The notes under the pieces are model-generated. The model saw only the letters and a list, made by a program, of their open reading frames with translations. It searched no databases and had not been told where the DNA came from. A DNA stretch of 64,000 bases from Tolypocladium sp. Sup5 PDA-1 (taxonomy: Eukaryota; Ascomycota; Sordariomycetes; Hypocreales; Ophiocordycipitaceae): positions 620,001 through 684,000 of the forward strand of contig JPHH03000011.1 of assembly GCA_000750105.3 (NCBI GenBank). Direction: 5' to 3'. The position numbers and the translations under genes are program-made. Positions 21,622 through 32,869 of this stretch are shown here, in pieces. Each line of letters opens with the position of its first letter. Positions within the stretch are counted from its first letter, which is position 1.

Positions 21622-22260
21622 CTAGCACAAACTTGTTGCCAGCTCGCACCGCGCCCGCAGACCCCCCGGCAGCGTCGTCGGCTCAAACGCATCCACTACG
21701 TTAAACATGCGCCTGTCCCTTCCGTAGCTCGGCCGGCCGACGTCCTCGCCGCGCACAAACCGGGCAGCCTCGTCTGGAACTCCGTCACGAGCGCTGGGTC
21801 GCTGACGGGCGTCGCCTTGTCGTCGACGTAGAAGAAGTCTGTGGGCAAGAGAAAAGCAGCAGCTTACACATCAGATCCTGCCCGGGGTGGTAGTACTCGT
21901 CCAGGATCGCCTCGATCGTCGCGTTGCTCGCCGTCGGCAGCTGCTGCCGCACCAGCACGGCAAGGTACGCCGGCATGTCCGCGTCGTGCGACGTCTCCTT
22001 GCCCTCGTTGGCCATGGTGCCGATGATGCGCCTCTTGAGCTCCGTGTGGACGCGTCCCGCCCTGAACAGCGCCGACGGGCATGTCGGGAATCAGCCTGCC
22101 GTCCGGCGCGGGGCCGAAGCCCAAGGCGGGGCCGAGCGTGCCGCCGCCACCCTCGCGGGGCCGAGGGACGTGCAGTTGGCGGCGTCGAGGACCAGGTTGG
22201 ACATCTTCCTCTGGCGGGACGTCACGTTGCGCCGCTGTGGTCCTGCGGGAGACGAGATGT
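21622..22260 (-). pseudogene. degenerate type-B carboxylesterase/lipase remnant
   Basis: Reading leftward, pieces in different frames line up with the middle and C-terminal part of a fungal carboxylesterase: NLVLDAANCTSL, then (frame change) LGFGPAPDGRLIPDMP, then (one-base shift) ALFRAGRVHTELKRRIIGT and ANEGKE, then AILDEYYHPG. A possible intron follows (GTGTAAG..CACAG near 21882-21842). After a further frame change comes MFNVVDAFEP up to a stop at 21622. The oxyanion-hole and GESAG nucleophile regions of the N-terminal half are absent. At least three frame breaks rule out a functional esterase unless the assembly is poor here. Family assignment is from recognised patterning, not a search. 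Confidence 0.45.
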
Positions 22261-22399
22261 ATGCCTGCAGTCTGTCAGTGAGTAAACCGTCAGTCCTGAC
22301 TGACACGTGCCGAGTCGCTGTAATTACCTGTTGAAACGGGAGCGCCTTGCCTTGACCCCGTTGAGCGCCCCTGTCACCGGCTCTCCACGACCTCGATCC

Positions 22400-22960
22400 C
22401 AACGCGCCGCAGTCCCCCTACGGCACGCCCAGGATCGTCCTGACGCACCACTTCCAGCAGCTCTTCCCGGCGCTTGGATCTTCAGGGGCCGCGACCCTGA
22501 CCGGCTGAGCTGGTTCTCGCTGCAGCTGGACCTCAAGCCGCTCTCGCTCGCCACTGAAACGTTCCGCAACAATACCATCCTCAAGTGGACGTACGACGCC
22601 TCCGACGACGACCAAAACACCTTTTACGGCAAAGACCGGCCCTAGACTGCGTGCCAGCGCACTGGATGGCCTTCCTCGGGCTTGACACGGACCCCTCGCC
22701 CGACAACATGTTCCGCGAGCCCACCCGTATGCTCGCCGAGCTCGGGGGCCTCGAGCCGCGCGACGAGCACTTGTTCCTCTACGTCAACTTTGTCGGCGCG
22801 CTCGACCTCGACTTTGCCTTCCGCGACATGCTCGAGCGCGAGGACGAGCGCGCCGTGTGGCTCTTTGGCTATTGGCTCGGGCTCATGTGCCGCTTCGCGT
22901 ACTAGTGGCTGCAAATGCGCGTCAACAGGGAGAGGCGGGCCATCTGCATCGGCTGGATCG
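22400..22960 (+). pseudogene. degenerate regulator-like gene fragment
   Basis: An open segment (about 22480-22642) containing LSWFSLQLDLKPLS ends at TAG. The sense continues one base out of frame (LDCVPAHWMAFLGLD) as DEHLFLYVNFVGALDL and RAVWLFGYWLGLMCRF. A second in-frame TAG at 22903-22905 sits where a Trp would be expected, followed by WLQMRVNRERRAIC. The last blocks resemble the C-terminal helical region of fungal Zn2Cys6-type regulators (LxGYWxGLMCRF..WW..RVxRD). No DNA-binding part is present. It is transcribed away from the esterase remnant. One single-base deletion and one nonsense change explain the breaks. Confidence 0.4.
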
Positions 22961-23228
22961 GCGGGGGGGGCGAGAGAGGCCCAGCGAGGACGGCGGAGCT
23001 GGGTGAAGCTCATGCAGGAGCTGGAGGCGGCGAACAAGTGGCCGGGGGCCGGAGGTGATGCCAGCCGCGTTTCCAAGATGCCAACATGAAGTTGATGCCG
23101 GGAGCTCGGTGCAGATGTGCGCCTGTGCGCAAGTACAATAAACGATGGAAACGAGTAATCTTGGGAACGGTCATGATCATCTATAGTCGTCAACATACAC
23201 AAAAGGTGAACCAATATATCCAATGGCA

Positions 23229-24666
23229 TCAGCCATGCTGGACCTTGATCTGCCGACACCAGTCCCGCCCATGGGCAACCTGGTAATCGCACAGGCTCGT
23301 CTCCATGACGATGCTCACGAGCCCCGCGATGCATATCCCCGCGCTGTCGCTCACCGTCGTCGCGCTCAGGCTGAACTCGCGCTCCTCGGCCGGCACATTC
23401 TCCATGATCTCGGCGAAGCAGTTGACGTAGACGGCGCCGCCGAGGAGGCCCTCCCAGAAGATGACGACGAAGACGACGTACACGGACGGTATGAAGAAGA
23501 AGAGCGCGTGCAGGGTGAGCAGCACCAGGTTGCCGACCTGCAGGATGGACGGGATGTAGAGGTGGCGGATGCGGATGAACGGCGTCGACGAGCGGGAGAT
23601 GAAGACGCCGAGCTGGTACAGGAAGCCGTAGAAGGGGTAGAAGCCGCGCAGCTCCTTGAAGGGCGAGGACTCGACGGGGAACAGCAGCGTCGGCGACACG
23701 CCTTGGTTTATGGTGTACTCGGCGACGTACACCAGCAGCAGCGGCGCCATGTACGGCACGAACAGCGCCTTGGCCCGCTTCAGGTTCGCCTTGAGCGAGC
23801 CCGCCTCGTGCGTTCCGCGCGCAGAGTACGCGGCGTTGACGGTCGACGGCCCCGGGGCCAGCAGCGCCGACGACGCGGCCCCCTGCGGCATGCCCTCGAC
23901 CTCGTCGTCGCCCAGGTCGCCGTCCGGTACCGCCTCGTAGTCCTTTTGCCCGGGCCGCCGCCGCAGCGGCTCCTGCGGCAGTATGAAGAAGAAGCCGACG
24001 AACATGACGGCCGGCAGGCACGCCGAGAACAGCAGGCTGTCGCGCACGCCAAACGCCCACCACTCCGTCAGCACCACGTACAGCCCCGCGCCGACCAGCC
24101 CCGCGGCGCCCGTGCCGGACCCCCAGCCCGCGAGGCTGACGTGCCCGTAGTAGTGCGTCAGCCCGAGGAAGCTCAGCTCGCCGCCGCCGCTGCTCAGGCT
24201 GGCGAGCACGACGCCGGCGAGCCGGACGCCCACGGGCTGCGCGGCCGGCGTCAGCGCGACGAGGAGCATGCCCGCGGCGGAGAGCGCGATGAAGACGAGC
24301 ACGCGCGCGCGGTAGGGCACGCGGTGGATGAAGTAGGGCGCGACGAGCTTGACGAAGAAGGAGGGCACCACGTCGGCGAGCAGGACGATGCCCTTGGGGA
24401 GGGTGCCGACGAGGTCCTGCGCGGCGGAGAGGATGATGACGTAGAGGACGTTGTTGATCAGGCCTGCCGGTGTCACGGTCAGCGGGGGCAAGTTAGTACG
24501 TTGTCAGAGGCGGGCGCTGCGCACCGAGGAGCCAGAAGGCGACGACGACCTTGAGGTCTTGATGGCGGATGAAGGCGCCCACGCGCGAGGAGTAGACGGC
24601 CCAGGACGACGCGGGCGTCCCGGGCATGGGCAGCAGCCCAGAGGACGAAGGAGAGCGGCTGGTCAT
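23229..24666 (-). CDS. btn1: battenin/CLN3 family vacuolar membrane protein (458 aa, 2 exons)
   Basis: Exon 1 is 24666-24525 (residues MTSRSPSSSG to WLLG) and exon 2 is 24463-23229; the intron is 61 nt. Multiple hydrophobic helices and the family blocks INNVLYVIILSAA, GELSFLGLTHYYG, GWGSGTG and INQGVSPTLLF identify the CLN3/Btn1 family. So does the ending SIVMETSLCDYQVAHGRDWC. Members sit in the vacuolar or lysosomal membrane and affect pH, lysine/arginine transport and trafficking. A cytoplasmic loop around residues 230-280 is low in hydrophobicity. The start was chosen as the only ATG upstream giving the conserved FWLLGLINN junction. Confidence 0.93.
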
Positions 24667-25696
24667 CGCGACGCGGTTCCCCGGGGTATCAGGGTGTCGG
24701 CGCCGCGCAGCATGGTCGTGGGCTGGTCAGCTTGCGGCAGTCGAGTGTCGTTTGAAATGGGTGAGGCTATGCGGACGTGGTCGGTGAAGTCACGCGACTG
24801 GCTGGTCGTTTGACGGGAAGGGAACCTACCTATGCAGGGGGTCCCTAGCAGCGGGTAATGACGCACGTCCATCTGTGGTCTGTATGTCCGACACTGATAA
24901 CACCACCACGCCCATTGACACTCTTCCGAACATTTGTGTCATCTCCTGAGGAGTAATTCACATGGAATCGGTCGCTGGACGTTCAACTTTAACATCGACT
25001 ATTCGTCCTACCATCTCCAACGACCTCGGCGCAACATCCGTCCGCGCATCGGTACCTCCCCGTCTCGGTGTGCTTTGAGATCTCCTGGTACGTTGTTTTA
25101 CCTTTGATTTCCTGCTCTTCGAGGAGATGAGGCGACTCTGGTGTTTCAAGCATCAAATTACGTCTTGCTTTGTGAATATTAGAGGTTCAGAGATGTCCAT
25201 CTCTCGCATCCTTTGTTTCGTACTTTGTAGGACTGTTGCGTGCCGAGTGCACACATGGCTTCACCTCAATGCCTTGTACTTCATGCAAGGCACCTAGCTA
25301 AGAACGGGTGCATGCAAAACCTTCAGCTTCGCAATTTCTACTGTACAGCCCCATGAACTCTTTCTCTTCTTTCCGTTGCCCTCGGTTTTGTTTTACGTAG
25401 GTACAGGTAGCCCAGCGGATATGTGTGGGCCTCATGACGGCATCCCGATTTGGTAATCTCACAGTGCCCACTGGCCAGACGGCAAAATACCGGCTCCAAA
25501 TTTCTCAGCGTCCAGTGCGATCCTCCGTCGCATCGAACATCTCCAAGAACCCTGCCGGTCGCAAAGCTCTCAGCTTTCTATAGCGCCTTCATATCGCCAA
25601 AACATGACCAGGAACACGAACCGCGGAGTCACGCCGTAACTGGAATCTCTCGCCCGCCACCAGAAACCTACCCATACTCGCGACCCATCCTCCATC
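24667..25696. other. intergenic region (divergent promoters)
   Basis: 5' flanks of CLN3 (leftward) and the heme lyase (rightward). No gene, tRNA or repeat seen. Confidence 0.6.
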
Positions 25697-26599
25697 ATGA
25701 CGGGCAGCTCAGATTCGGCCTGCCCGGTCGACCACAAGGCTCGCGATGCGTGGCTCGCCCAGGCACGCGCAGCCGAAGCTTCAAAGGCACAAAGCGCCCA
25801 AGCACGAGCCGCCGAAGCCTCCAAATCACAACCCGCCCAGTGCCCCGTCGACCACGTCTCCCAGCCGACATCCTGGACGCGGTCTCTCACGTCCTACCTC
25901 CCCTGGTCCTCCTCCTCCTCTGCCAAACCCGACGCCGCACCCTCGGCCGCGAACCCCAACCTGAACACGAACCGCGTCATCTCCAGCATCCCGCGCTCCG
26001 CCGGCGGCCCGGAGGCCTGCCCCGTCGAGCACGGCGCTTCCGCCAACGCCGAGATCGAGTCCGGCGTCGACGCCTCGGGCAACTGGGTGTACCCCTCGGA
26101 GAAGATGTTCTTCGAGGCCATGAAGCGCAAGGGCTACGATGCGCGCGTCGCGGACATGAAGACCGTCGTGCCCATCCACAACGCCGTCAACGAGCGCGCG
26201 TGGCAGCAGATCCAAGAGTGGGAGGCGCCGTACCTGAAGGCCTCAAAGTACGTCCCCCCTGCCTCTCCTCTTCAACTATTTCCATGTCAGGGTATACCGG
26301 ATATTGACAGTCAACTCAGATGTGGCGGCCCCAAGCTCGAATCCTTTGCCAACAAAATGGACCGCATGACGCCCACCGCGCGTATCAACACCATCCTCGG
26401 CTTCACCGCGCCGTTTGACCGCCACGACTGGGTCATCGACCGCTGCGGCACGCGCGTCGACTACGTGATTGACTTTTACGCGGGGCGGCCCGGCGGCAAG
26501 GGTGGCCCCGGGCCGAGCTTCTACCTCGACGTGCGGCCCAAGCTGAATACCTGGGAGGGCGTCAAGATGCGCGCCTGGCGGTGGACGGGCATGGCGTGA
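25697..26599 (+). CDS. holocytochrome c synthase (cytochrome c heme lyase), 276 aa, 2 exons
   Basis: Exons are 25697-26247 and 26320-26599. It attaches heme covalently to apocytochrome c in the mitochondrial intermembrane space. Three heme-regulatory CPV motifs are seen (C9, C49, C108: CPVDH, CPVDH, CPVEH). The family blocks follow: WVYPSEKMFFEAMKRKG, VPIHNAVNERAW, then after the intron CGGPKLESF, LGFTAPFDRHDWVIDRCG and DVRPKLNTWEGVK. A 9-residue repeat (QARAAEASK) occurs twice near residues 22-43. The 72-nt intron is a multiple of three and has no stop codon, so unspliced mRNA would still be open; splicing is favoured because the family reads K-CGGPKL directly across it. Confidence 0.93.
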   Translation: MTGSSDSACPVDHKARDAWLAQARAAEASKAQSAQARAAEASKSQPAQCPVDHVSQPTSWTRSLTSYLPWSSSSSAKPDAAPSAANPNLNTNRVISSIPRSAGGPEACPVEHGASANAEIESGVDASGNWVYPSEKMFFEAMKRKGYDARVADMKTVVPIHNAVNERAWQQIQEWEAPYLKASKYVPPASPLQLFPCQGIPDIDSQLRCGGPKLESFANKMDRMTPTARINTILGFTAPFDRHDWVIDRCGTRVDYVIDFYAGRPGGKGGPGPSFYLDVRPKLNTWEGVKMRAWRWTGMA

Positions 26600-26758
26600 G
26601 TGTGAAGGCGGGAGCTGAGAGGGGCGCGTTCCCGTGTACGAGTGAGAAATATCATGATACCATTGCATGGGCGTTTGGGGGCATTGTACGAATACAACAG
26701 TATAGACGGGGATCAGCATGAGCTGTGTATACTAAGGAAATCGAATCTCCTGTACAGT

Positions 26759-27559
26759 TCAAGAATCCACCACGCCACTCCCTTCCGACCCCGACTCCTC
26801 GTTGCTCATCTGCTTGCGCTTCTTGCTGCACGGCCTCGTCCTCCGCCGATACCCCGGCAATCTGCACCTGAGCGCCTTCATGCGATCGTCGAGAATCTTC
26901 CTGTTCTTGGCGATCCTGCGCCTGAGGTCTCTGTCCGGTTGCCCTGTCCGGCTTTTGGTCTGATTGGTGATGGCGCAGATGCGACTGCAGGTCTCCAGCT
27001 CCGCGAGCTCGAGCTCCTGGGGGGTGATCTCGGCCTGCAGCCAGCGGCGGGCAGAGAGGGCCTTGTCGACCGCGGTGACGAGCGGCAGCGCAAATGCCAT
27101 GTTCAAGGCAAACCAGGACGCGTTCTGGGGGTCGATGGTGCCCACGCCAAAGATCTCGCAAAGCGCACGCGCGTGATGCTAGCAGCGCTCAACGGCCTCC
27201 TCGCCTACGGCGACGGGCTCCTTCGAGACGGCCCAGTCGATGACGGGCATGGTGGCTCCTCCATCACGCCACGTCTCGAACTGCTTCTTCTCCAACTTCG
27301 TCATGGTCGCGAGCGCACGCTCCGTGGCCTCGGCGGAGGCAGCCCTCAGGTAGCCCGTGTGGACGGCGAGGCTCTTGCCACTCAAGACAATCTTGGCCAG
27401 GGCTTCCATCTTGCCGGCGGTGGTCTCGAGGGGGTCGGTGCGTTGCAGCACGGGGAGGAAGTCGGTCATGTTGGCGCCGCCATCCTCAAAGTCAATGTCC
27501 AGGGCCGGCGTCGCTCCTCCAAACAGCTCCTCGAAGGACGGTGCGGGATGAGCCGCCAT
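26759..27559 (-). CDS. uncharacterised protein with an in-frame TAG or a 54-nt intron
   Basis: From the ATG at 27559 the frame runs 126 codons to a TAG at 27181-27179. It then stays open in the same frame for another 139 codons to the stop at 26759, with clearly coding-looking sequence (ALCEIFGVGTIDPQNASWF). A GT..AG intron at 27208-27155 (54 nt, donor GTAGGC) would remove the TAG and give 248 aa. Otherwise the TAG may be a CAG nonsense change. The N-terminus is acidic with SFEELFGG; the C-terminal part is Arg/Lys-rich (RRRIAKNRKILDDRMK, KKRKQ), perhaps nuclear. No known domain recognised. Confidence 0.55.
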
Positions 27560-27931
27560 GTTGCCGGCAGCAGGGTCGGATGGATGAGGACTCTGCGTTG
27601 ATGGATGCAAAAAGTGAGGTGTTGTGTGTGCAGTGGGGGTACTGATGCAGCAGCCTCGCCGAGAAGTTCACTGCGCTACGGCTGCTGTTGCCGTCCGCTT
27701 CCCTTTTCCCTCCATCAATGTACCTGAACTCCCTCAGTAGCCCGAGTAGAGCCCCTGCTGGGATATTAAGCACCTTTCTCAGGGACGAAATACGGTTCAG
27801 CAAGAATGGGTCATCTGCTCCTTTTCTATGGCTCCTTCGTATAATGACCTCTATCATACACTGCTCCTAGCAGGCTTCATTCATCTAGCCACGTAGAGCA
27901 TTCCAGATCATCATCGTGTCTCGTCATCTAC
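27560..27931. other. intergenic region
   Basis: About 370 bp between the unknown protein start and the DUF647 gene 3' end. Nothing else seen. Confidence 0.6.
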
Positions 27932-29476
27932 CTACTCGGCTTTCTTTCTCGTCACCCTGACATTGAGTCGTGCTGCTCCTCCCGTCTCCAGGACTCCCGT
28001 CTCCAGATCCCAACTTTTTACCCCCAGCTTGTCCCAAAGCAGCTCATCACGCGCCGAGTAATTCACTCCGTCAATGATTCTCGTCTCGCCGCCATTGTCC
28101 GATCCGTCCGAGTCCGGTTTGCGAGCATTGCCATATGGCACACCCTTCTCCATGCACCAGGCGTTTTCCATCGCCATAAACCACGCGAGAATGACATGCT
28201 TAGACTCTGCCTCATCCCACATGAGAATCTTGATCTGAGCCAGTCGACCTGGTGCATATGGGCGAATGAAGCGGGTGTGCAGGGGTCCGTCCACGACGAT
28301 AACTTCCTCTCTGCTGCTGGCAGGACCCATGGCATCGCCGTAGCTCTTTGCAAAGTCGATTCGACAGACGGGCTCGTCATTGGCGTTGCGGATAATTCCA
28401 TCCCAGAACAGGATGCGCTCCTCCTCGGCAACGGTCTTCGGAGTCCAAACTTCCAGAGTATTCATGTACCAGTCAAACAAAATTGTCGCGCGCTGCTTGT
28501 TGAGGGTATTCATCTCGACGCATCGGACGCCTTTGTAGTTCATCCAGAGGTGGGCGAAGACGAGGGCTATCATCAAGTAAACAACAGCCCTGTGGTCCTC
28601 AACGACCCTGACGACGATGGTGCCCACGAGCAGGCCAATCAGTCCAACCGCAGTCTCTTGGCTTGCCTCTTTCGCGTTGAGTTCGGAGAGATTGTCCTGC
28701 CTCGCAAAGTGCAAGCTCAGCGCCGCCTTGCTGGCGCCTGCTGCAACGCCACAAATGGCCCTCAGGGCCTCTCCCGTGCACAGGGCGACAACCTTGCCCC
28801 AGGAGCCAAAGTACGGGCTGTACAGCTCGAGGAAGAAGGCCGTGTCGTTGAACAAGTCCGCCAGGAAACGGTAGCGCTTGGCTTCGGGCTCGATGCTCAG
28901 CCCGAAGCGGTGGGCAAACACGATGGTCGCCACGCGCGACACGGCGTCCTTGAGGATGGTGAGGAGCATGGCAAACGTGGCCGAGGAATTGGCATCGCCG
29001 ACGCCGAGGCCCTGCAGCAATGCACGGTTGGCAAGAAGAGACGTGATGGTCGAGAAGAAGGCCTGGAGAGAGTCGTACGTCTGGTAGGCCACGTAGTCGC
29101 TCGAGACAGAGGTTGGGTACCCAACTGGGAGGAACGCGTTGAACAAGAACTTGCGCCATCCACGCAGAGAGCAGTGAAAGATACCGAAGCGTTCACCCGT
29201 GTATGGGATCTATTGCAGCCATTAGAGTCTGCCTGGCAACAGCCTCGCGAGCCTCAGGTAACTTACAGGAGTAACGCGGTGGTTTGACGAGTGAAGCCAG
29301 AGCCTCGATACAATGCCTCCCTTGGTGGTCTCGACTACCTCGATCTCTTTCCCAGAATTGACCAGGTCGGCGATGCCACGATTGACGTCGGGGATGTAGG
29401 GTTTGTTGGAGGCACCCTCACCCCCAGGGTACAGGTTGGTCAGCTCGAACCGGCTATGACCCTCCTGTCGCTCCAT
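27932..29476 (-). CDS. DUF647 / RUS (root UVB sensitive)-family membrane protein (495 aa, 2 exons)
   Basis: Exons are 29476-29267 and 29209-27932, with a 57-nt intron (donor GTAAGT). Family blocks are FLPVGYPTSVSSDYVAYQTYDS, LLQGLGVGD, LKDAVSRVATIVFAHRFG and RFLADLFND, followed by glycine/alanine-rich helices. These define the DUF647/RUS family, membrane-associated proteins conserved from plants to fungi with an unsettled biochemical role. Two or three hydrophobic helices lie in the middle (TAVGLIGLLVGTIVV, AVVYLMIALVFAHLWM). The start is the ATG at 29476; the open frame begins further up at a GTG. Confidence 0.88.
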
Positions 29477-29871
29477 CCCGCTCGCCTCAACACAGCTCAC
29501 TGCCGTGGTGGTGCCAGGTAGAATGCTAGGTTGGGGCCATGGGGGTAGCGCAGCCGAACAAAGGATTGGGCGCAGTTGGAAACGACGGGGGATTGGGGGT
29601 GTGAGGTGGAAAATTGTGGTTGATGTGAAGAGTGAAGAAAGCCGGCCGGTGTGGTTGCGAGGGCGATGAAAGTGCAGGTGTGAAGGGAGCCAGCTGCGTG
29701 CCCGTGAGTGCCTGAGGTAACAATGGCAGCACCCGCCTCACAACACCGCCACTGACGAGAGCTGCAGCAAGTCTGCAGGGCTGCAACAGCTATTGTTTCC
29801 ATGTATATGAAATGTGATATGTTCGATTTTAGGTGCTTCTAAATGGTCCCGTCATCCATGCAAGCCAGCAG
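29477..29871. other. intergenic region
   Basis: 5' flank of the DUF647 gene (leftward) and 3' flank of the mevalonate diphosphate decarboxylase gene. Short minus-strand open frames rich in Pro/His/Ser look non-coding. No other element. Confidence 0.55.
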
Positions 29872-31109
29872 CTACCTGCGAACTGGCTGGCCGTCCTCTC
29901 CAATCAGGTACTCCTGCGTCTTGAGGGGACCTTCACCAACGCTCGTCATGATGACTCTGCTCACGCCGTCTCTCAGGACGCTTGCGATGCCATCCTCCAG
30001 CTTCACGCTCGACTCGACGCCGGCGGAGCCCTCCTTCCAGCCCGTCACGCCGCTCCCTAGCACGCCCGAAAAGGCCCCCAAGACGGTCGGCGCCTGTTCG
30101 TCCAGGTAGTACACGACACAGTTTGGCCCGGCGTCGAAAGTGTAGGCCGCAATCGTCTTTCCCGCCTTGGCGTTGATGGACTCAACCGCCCGGATGGCGG
30201 CCTTGGAGACGTCGTTCATGTAAAAGATGGGCGGGTAGGTGTCGGCGCAGCAGGCGTGGAACGAGTTGGACTCGCGCATCGTCACCTCGGCAAACTTGGC
30301 AAAGTCCCTCGCCTTGACGGCCTGCTCCATGGCGGCCATGTTGGTGGGCACAATGTTGGATATCCTCTGCTGGAACAGCCCCGAGGTTGCGACCGTCTGC
30401 TGCATGCCCGAGGTGGAGGAAACGCCCTTCTTGGCCGCGCTGACGACCAGGATGAGGGCTCGCATGTTGGGCCAGTGGGACGCCGGGGCCACCAGGTCGG
30501 CCATGGAATCGCTGCCGTCCTCCTTCTCGCCCATCCTCCATGCGACGTAGCCGCCAAACAGACTCCTGCACGCCGACCCCGAGCCCTGCCGCGCAACGAG
30601 GGAGAGCTGCGACGGAGAGTCGGGCAGCTCGTACAGGTTCGCAATGGCCTGTACCAGCGCCGCAAAGCCAGCAGCCGACGACGCCAGCCCTGCGGCAGTC
30701 GGGAAGTTGTTCTCGGACACGAGCTTCAGCGCCATGGGCGACAGCTTGGGCAGCGACGGATCGGCAGCCTCGAGGGCCGCTCGCCGGGCGCGCAGTTCGC
30801 GGAAGCACGCCTGCGTCCTCGCACCGGAGATGTCGGACAGCTCGCCGTTGAGCATCAGGCTGTCGCCGCCGGCAAAGGAGGCGGCGCACGAGGCGGTCGT
30901 CAGGGTGCGGAGGTCGGCCTGGGAGAGGGTGACGGAGAGGGAGCTGTTGGTGGGGAGGTTGAGCATCGGGTCGCGTTTGCCCCAGTACCTGCGGTGCGGC
31001 GATTAGCCCATGACTGCCTCTGCGGCTGGGGAGAAGCGGGCGCGTACTTGACGACGGCAATGTTCACCGGCGCCGTGGTGCTGGCGCGGTAGACCGTGTT
31101 GTCCGCCAT
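29872..31109 (-). CDS. ERG19: diphosphomevalonate decarboxylase (392 aa, 2 exons)
   Basis: Exons are 31109-31048 and 30988-29872. The enzyme converts mevalonate 5-diphosphate to isopentenyl diphosphate with ATP, the last step of the mevalonate route to sterols. Diagnostic blocks are APVNIAVVKYWGKRD (split by the intron in the Lys codon), LPTNSSLSVTL, PTAAGLASSAAGFAAL (ATP-binding GHMP loop), GSACRSLFGG, SAAKKGVSSTSGM and YTFDAGPN (catalytic Asp). The length matches fungal orthologues (about 390-400 aa). Likely cytosolic. Confidence 0.96.
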
Positions 31110-31825
31110 GGCGAGAATTGGCTCTGTGGCAGCGGCTGGCGGTTCGTAGGCGGGCGCGTTTGGGGACTCGGCTCGTCTGGCAACAAGTCAGTGCCTCCAC
31201 TTGGACGGAGGGGATGAGGATCGAGGGACGCAACGCACCAGGGGGTCGTGATGCTGTACACCGCCTGACGCTGAAAGGAGATGAACTGGAGGGACGATGG
31301 TGTTGAGATTGGGCTGCCATCCATTGCTTTTGGTCTAGTGCGGGGTCGTGGACGAGCCCCGCCATGGCACGCTTGACCTGAGCATTTGCCAGAGCTACCT
31401 ACCTTTGCTACCCTACATCACATCACCACTTACACCATCATCGTCATCCTCGCCATCGACGATGGCTTCAACATGGCTTCAACTGAGCTACAGCCAGGTG
31501 CGAGCCTGCCTCTTGAATTGAGCCACCACCAAGAGCGATGGTGGCAAGAGCAGTGATGAAGGCTCACTACAACACGAGGGCTGTGCAATGGATGTGGATT
31601 CACAAGACCTCCAGTGGTTGAAAGGTTTTATTGTGCAACTTGCTCTGTCAAAACGAAGACTCCAAAGCAGTTATTCCATCTCGCTCCTCCATCCAAAAAC
31701 TCCAGTCCAATCTCGAGTCCTCCAAGGCTCCAAGCCGTACGACGAAACTAACTCCAAACACCCGATGGGGGTGCAGAAAAATCCTCCTCTCCCATCACCG
31801 CGGCTGTGCCGGTCAAACCCCCCCA
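31110..31825. other. intergenic region
   Basis: 5' flank of the decarboxylase gene (leftward) and 3' flank of the 347-aa gene. No gene or repeat supported. Confidence 0.6.
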
Positions 31826-32869
31826 TCAATCATCCCCGAGGATGCTCCCCAGCACACTATCCACCGTCCGCCGGGCCTCGCCGTCCTCCTCGCCGTCCTC
31901 CTCCGGGACGGGGTAGTTCCACTCGTCCCGACCGTCCCAAGAGCTGTGCTCCTCGCCGGTAACCTCGGAGTAACTGCCGTTCACAGGCTCCTCGACAGGG
32001 CGGTCCTCCTCGACCCAGTAGTCTGGGTAGAAAACGTCGATCCCCCACTGGTCCTGCGTGGAGAAGTCGCTCCGGTGGTGCTGTGGCTTACTGTATCCGA
32101 CCGGATAGAAGCGGTACTGGGCGTGACCGATGGTGACAACCTCGATGTTGTCGATGCCTAGTGACTTGAGGGTGCACTGGCACATGTTGGCGAGGATGTC
32201 CCGCCGCACCACGCTCTCCTCGCGGCTGGCATCCTGGCCCCGGCGGAGCTCCGAGCTCAAGAGCTTCAGCATGCCCCTGAACTTGGTCCGCTGGTAGTTG
32301 CTCCAGCGGAGGTAGAAGCCGTTTGCTCCGACCCACTTCCAAACGTTGTTGATGTTTTGGAGGGGGGTCCAGTCGTAGCAGCCGGTGACGTGCTCCTCCA
32401 GAGATAGGCGCTCCTCGCGAACGAGCTCATTCATCATGCCCGCAAATCTGTGGTTGCCCTCCTGGAGGGCGAGGCGCTCGAGGGTGGCGGCGTGGCGGGT
32501 CCAGGAGTGCTTCTTCTGGTAGGAGAAGCTCTGGCCGTTGCTGATCTCGGCCAGGACAGGGACGTTGTCGCCATAGTGTGACCGGTATGGGAGTTCCGCT
32601 GGCGGAGTGGCGGGCTCCTCCCAGATGGTGAAGCTCTGGGTGGCTTGAGTCCGCTGCCCGAGGGGCTTCGCAGGAGCTCGAAGCGCGCCCATCTTGGGGG
32701 CAGCCTTTGTTCCCTGGTACTTGTCCGCAAAAGGATCCTCCTCGTCCAGAGGGGACATTACGTGGTGCGTTGCCTGCTCTGGGGGAGTGTTCTCATCCTT
32801 GTAGTAGGTGACCGTCCTGTCCATGGTGGGCTGGTAGACCTGGACGTCGAAGGGGGCAAAGCCATCCAT
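31826..32869 (-). CDS. uncharacterised filamentous-fungal protein (347 aa)
   Basis: Single exon with an ATG at 32869. The protein is acidic and hydrophilic with no signal peptide or membrane helix. The central part (about residues 115-290) looks ordered: HSWTRHAATLERLALQEGNH, EEHVTGCYDWTPLQNINNVW and NGFYLRWSNYQRTKFRGML. The N-terminal 90 residues and the strongly acidic C-terminal 70 look disordered. I do not recognise the family. The long pyrimidine-rich leader upstream on the coding strand suggests a regulated or well-expressed gene (inference). Confidence 0.65.
   Translation of the reverse strand: MDGFAPFDVQVYQPTMDRTVTYYKDENTPPEQATHHVMSPLDEEDPFADKYQGTKAAPKMGALRAPAKPLGQRTQATQSFTIWEEPATPPAELPYRSHYGDNVPVLAEISNGQSFSYQKKHSWTRHAATLERLALQEGNHRFAGMMNELVREERLSLEEHVTGCYDWTPLQNINNVWKWVGANGFYLRWSNYQRTKFRGMLKLLSSELRRGQDASREESVVRRDILANMCQCTLKSLGIDNIEVVTIGHAQYRFYPVGYSKPQHHRSDFSTQDQWGIDVFYPDYWVEEDRPVEEPVNGSYSEVTGEEHSSWDGRDEWNYPVPEEDGEEDGEARRTVDSVLGSILGDD

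Noticed and set aside
23223..24554. 443-codon plus-strand frame opposite CLN3
   Set aside because: Composition is an artefact of GC-rich codons; the opposite strand encodes a conserved membrane protein.
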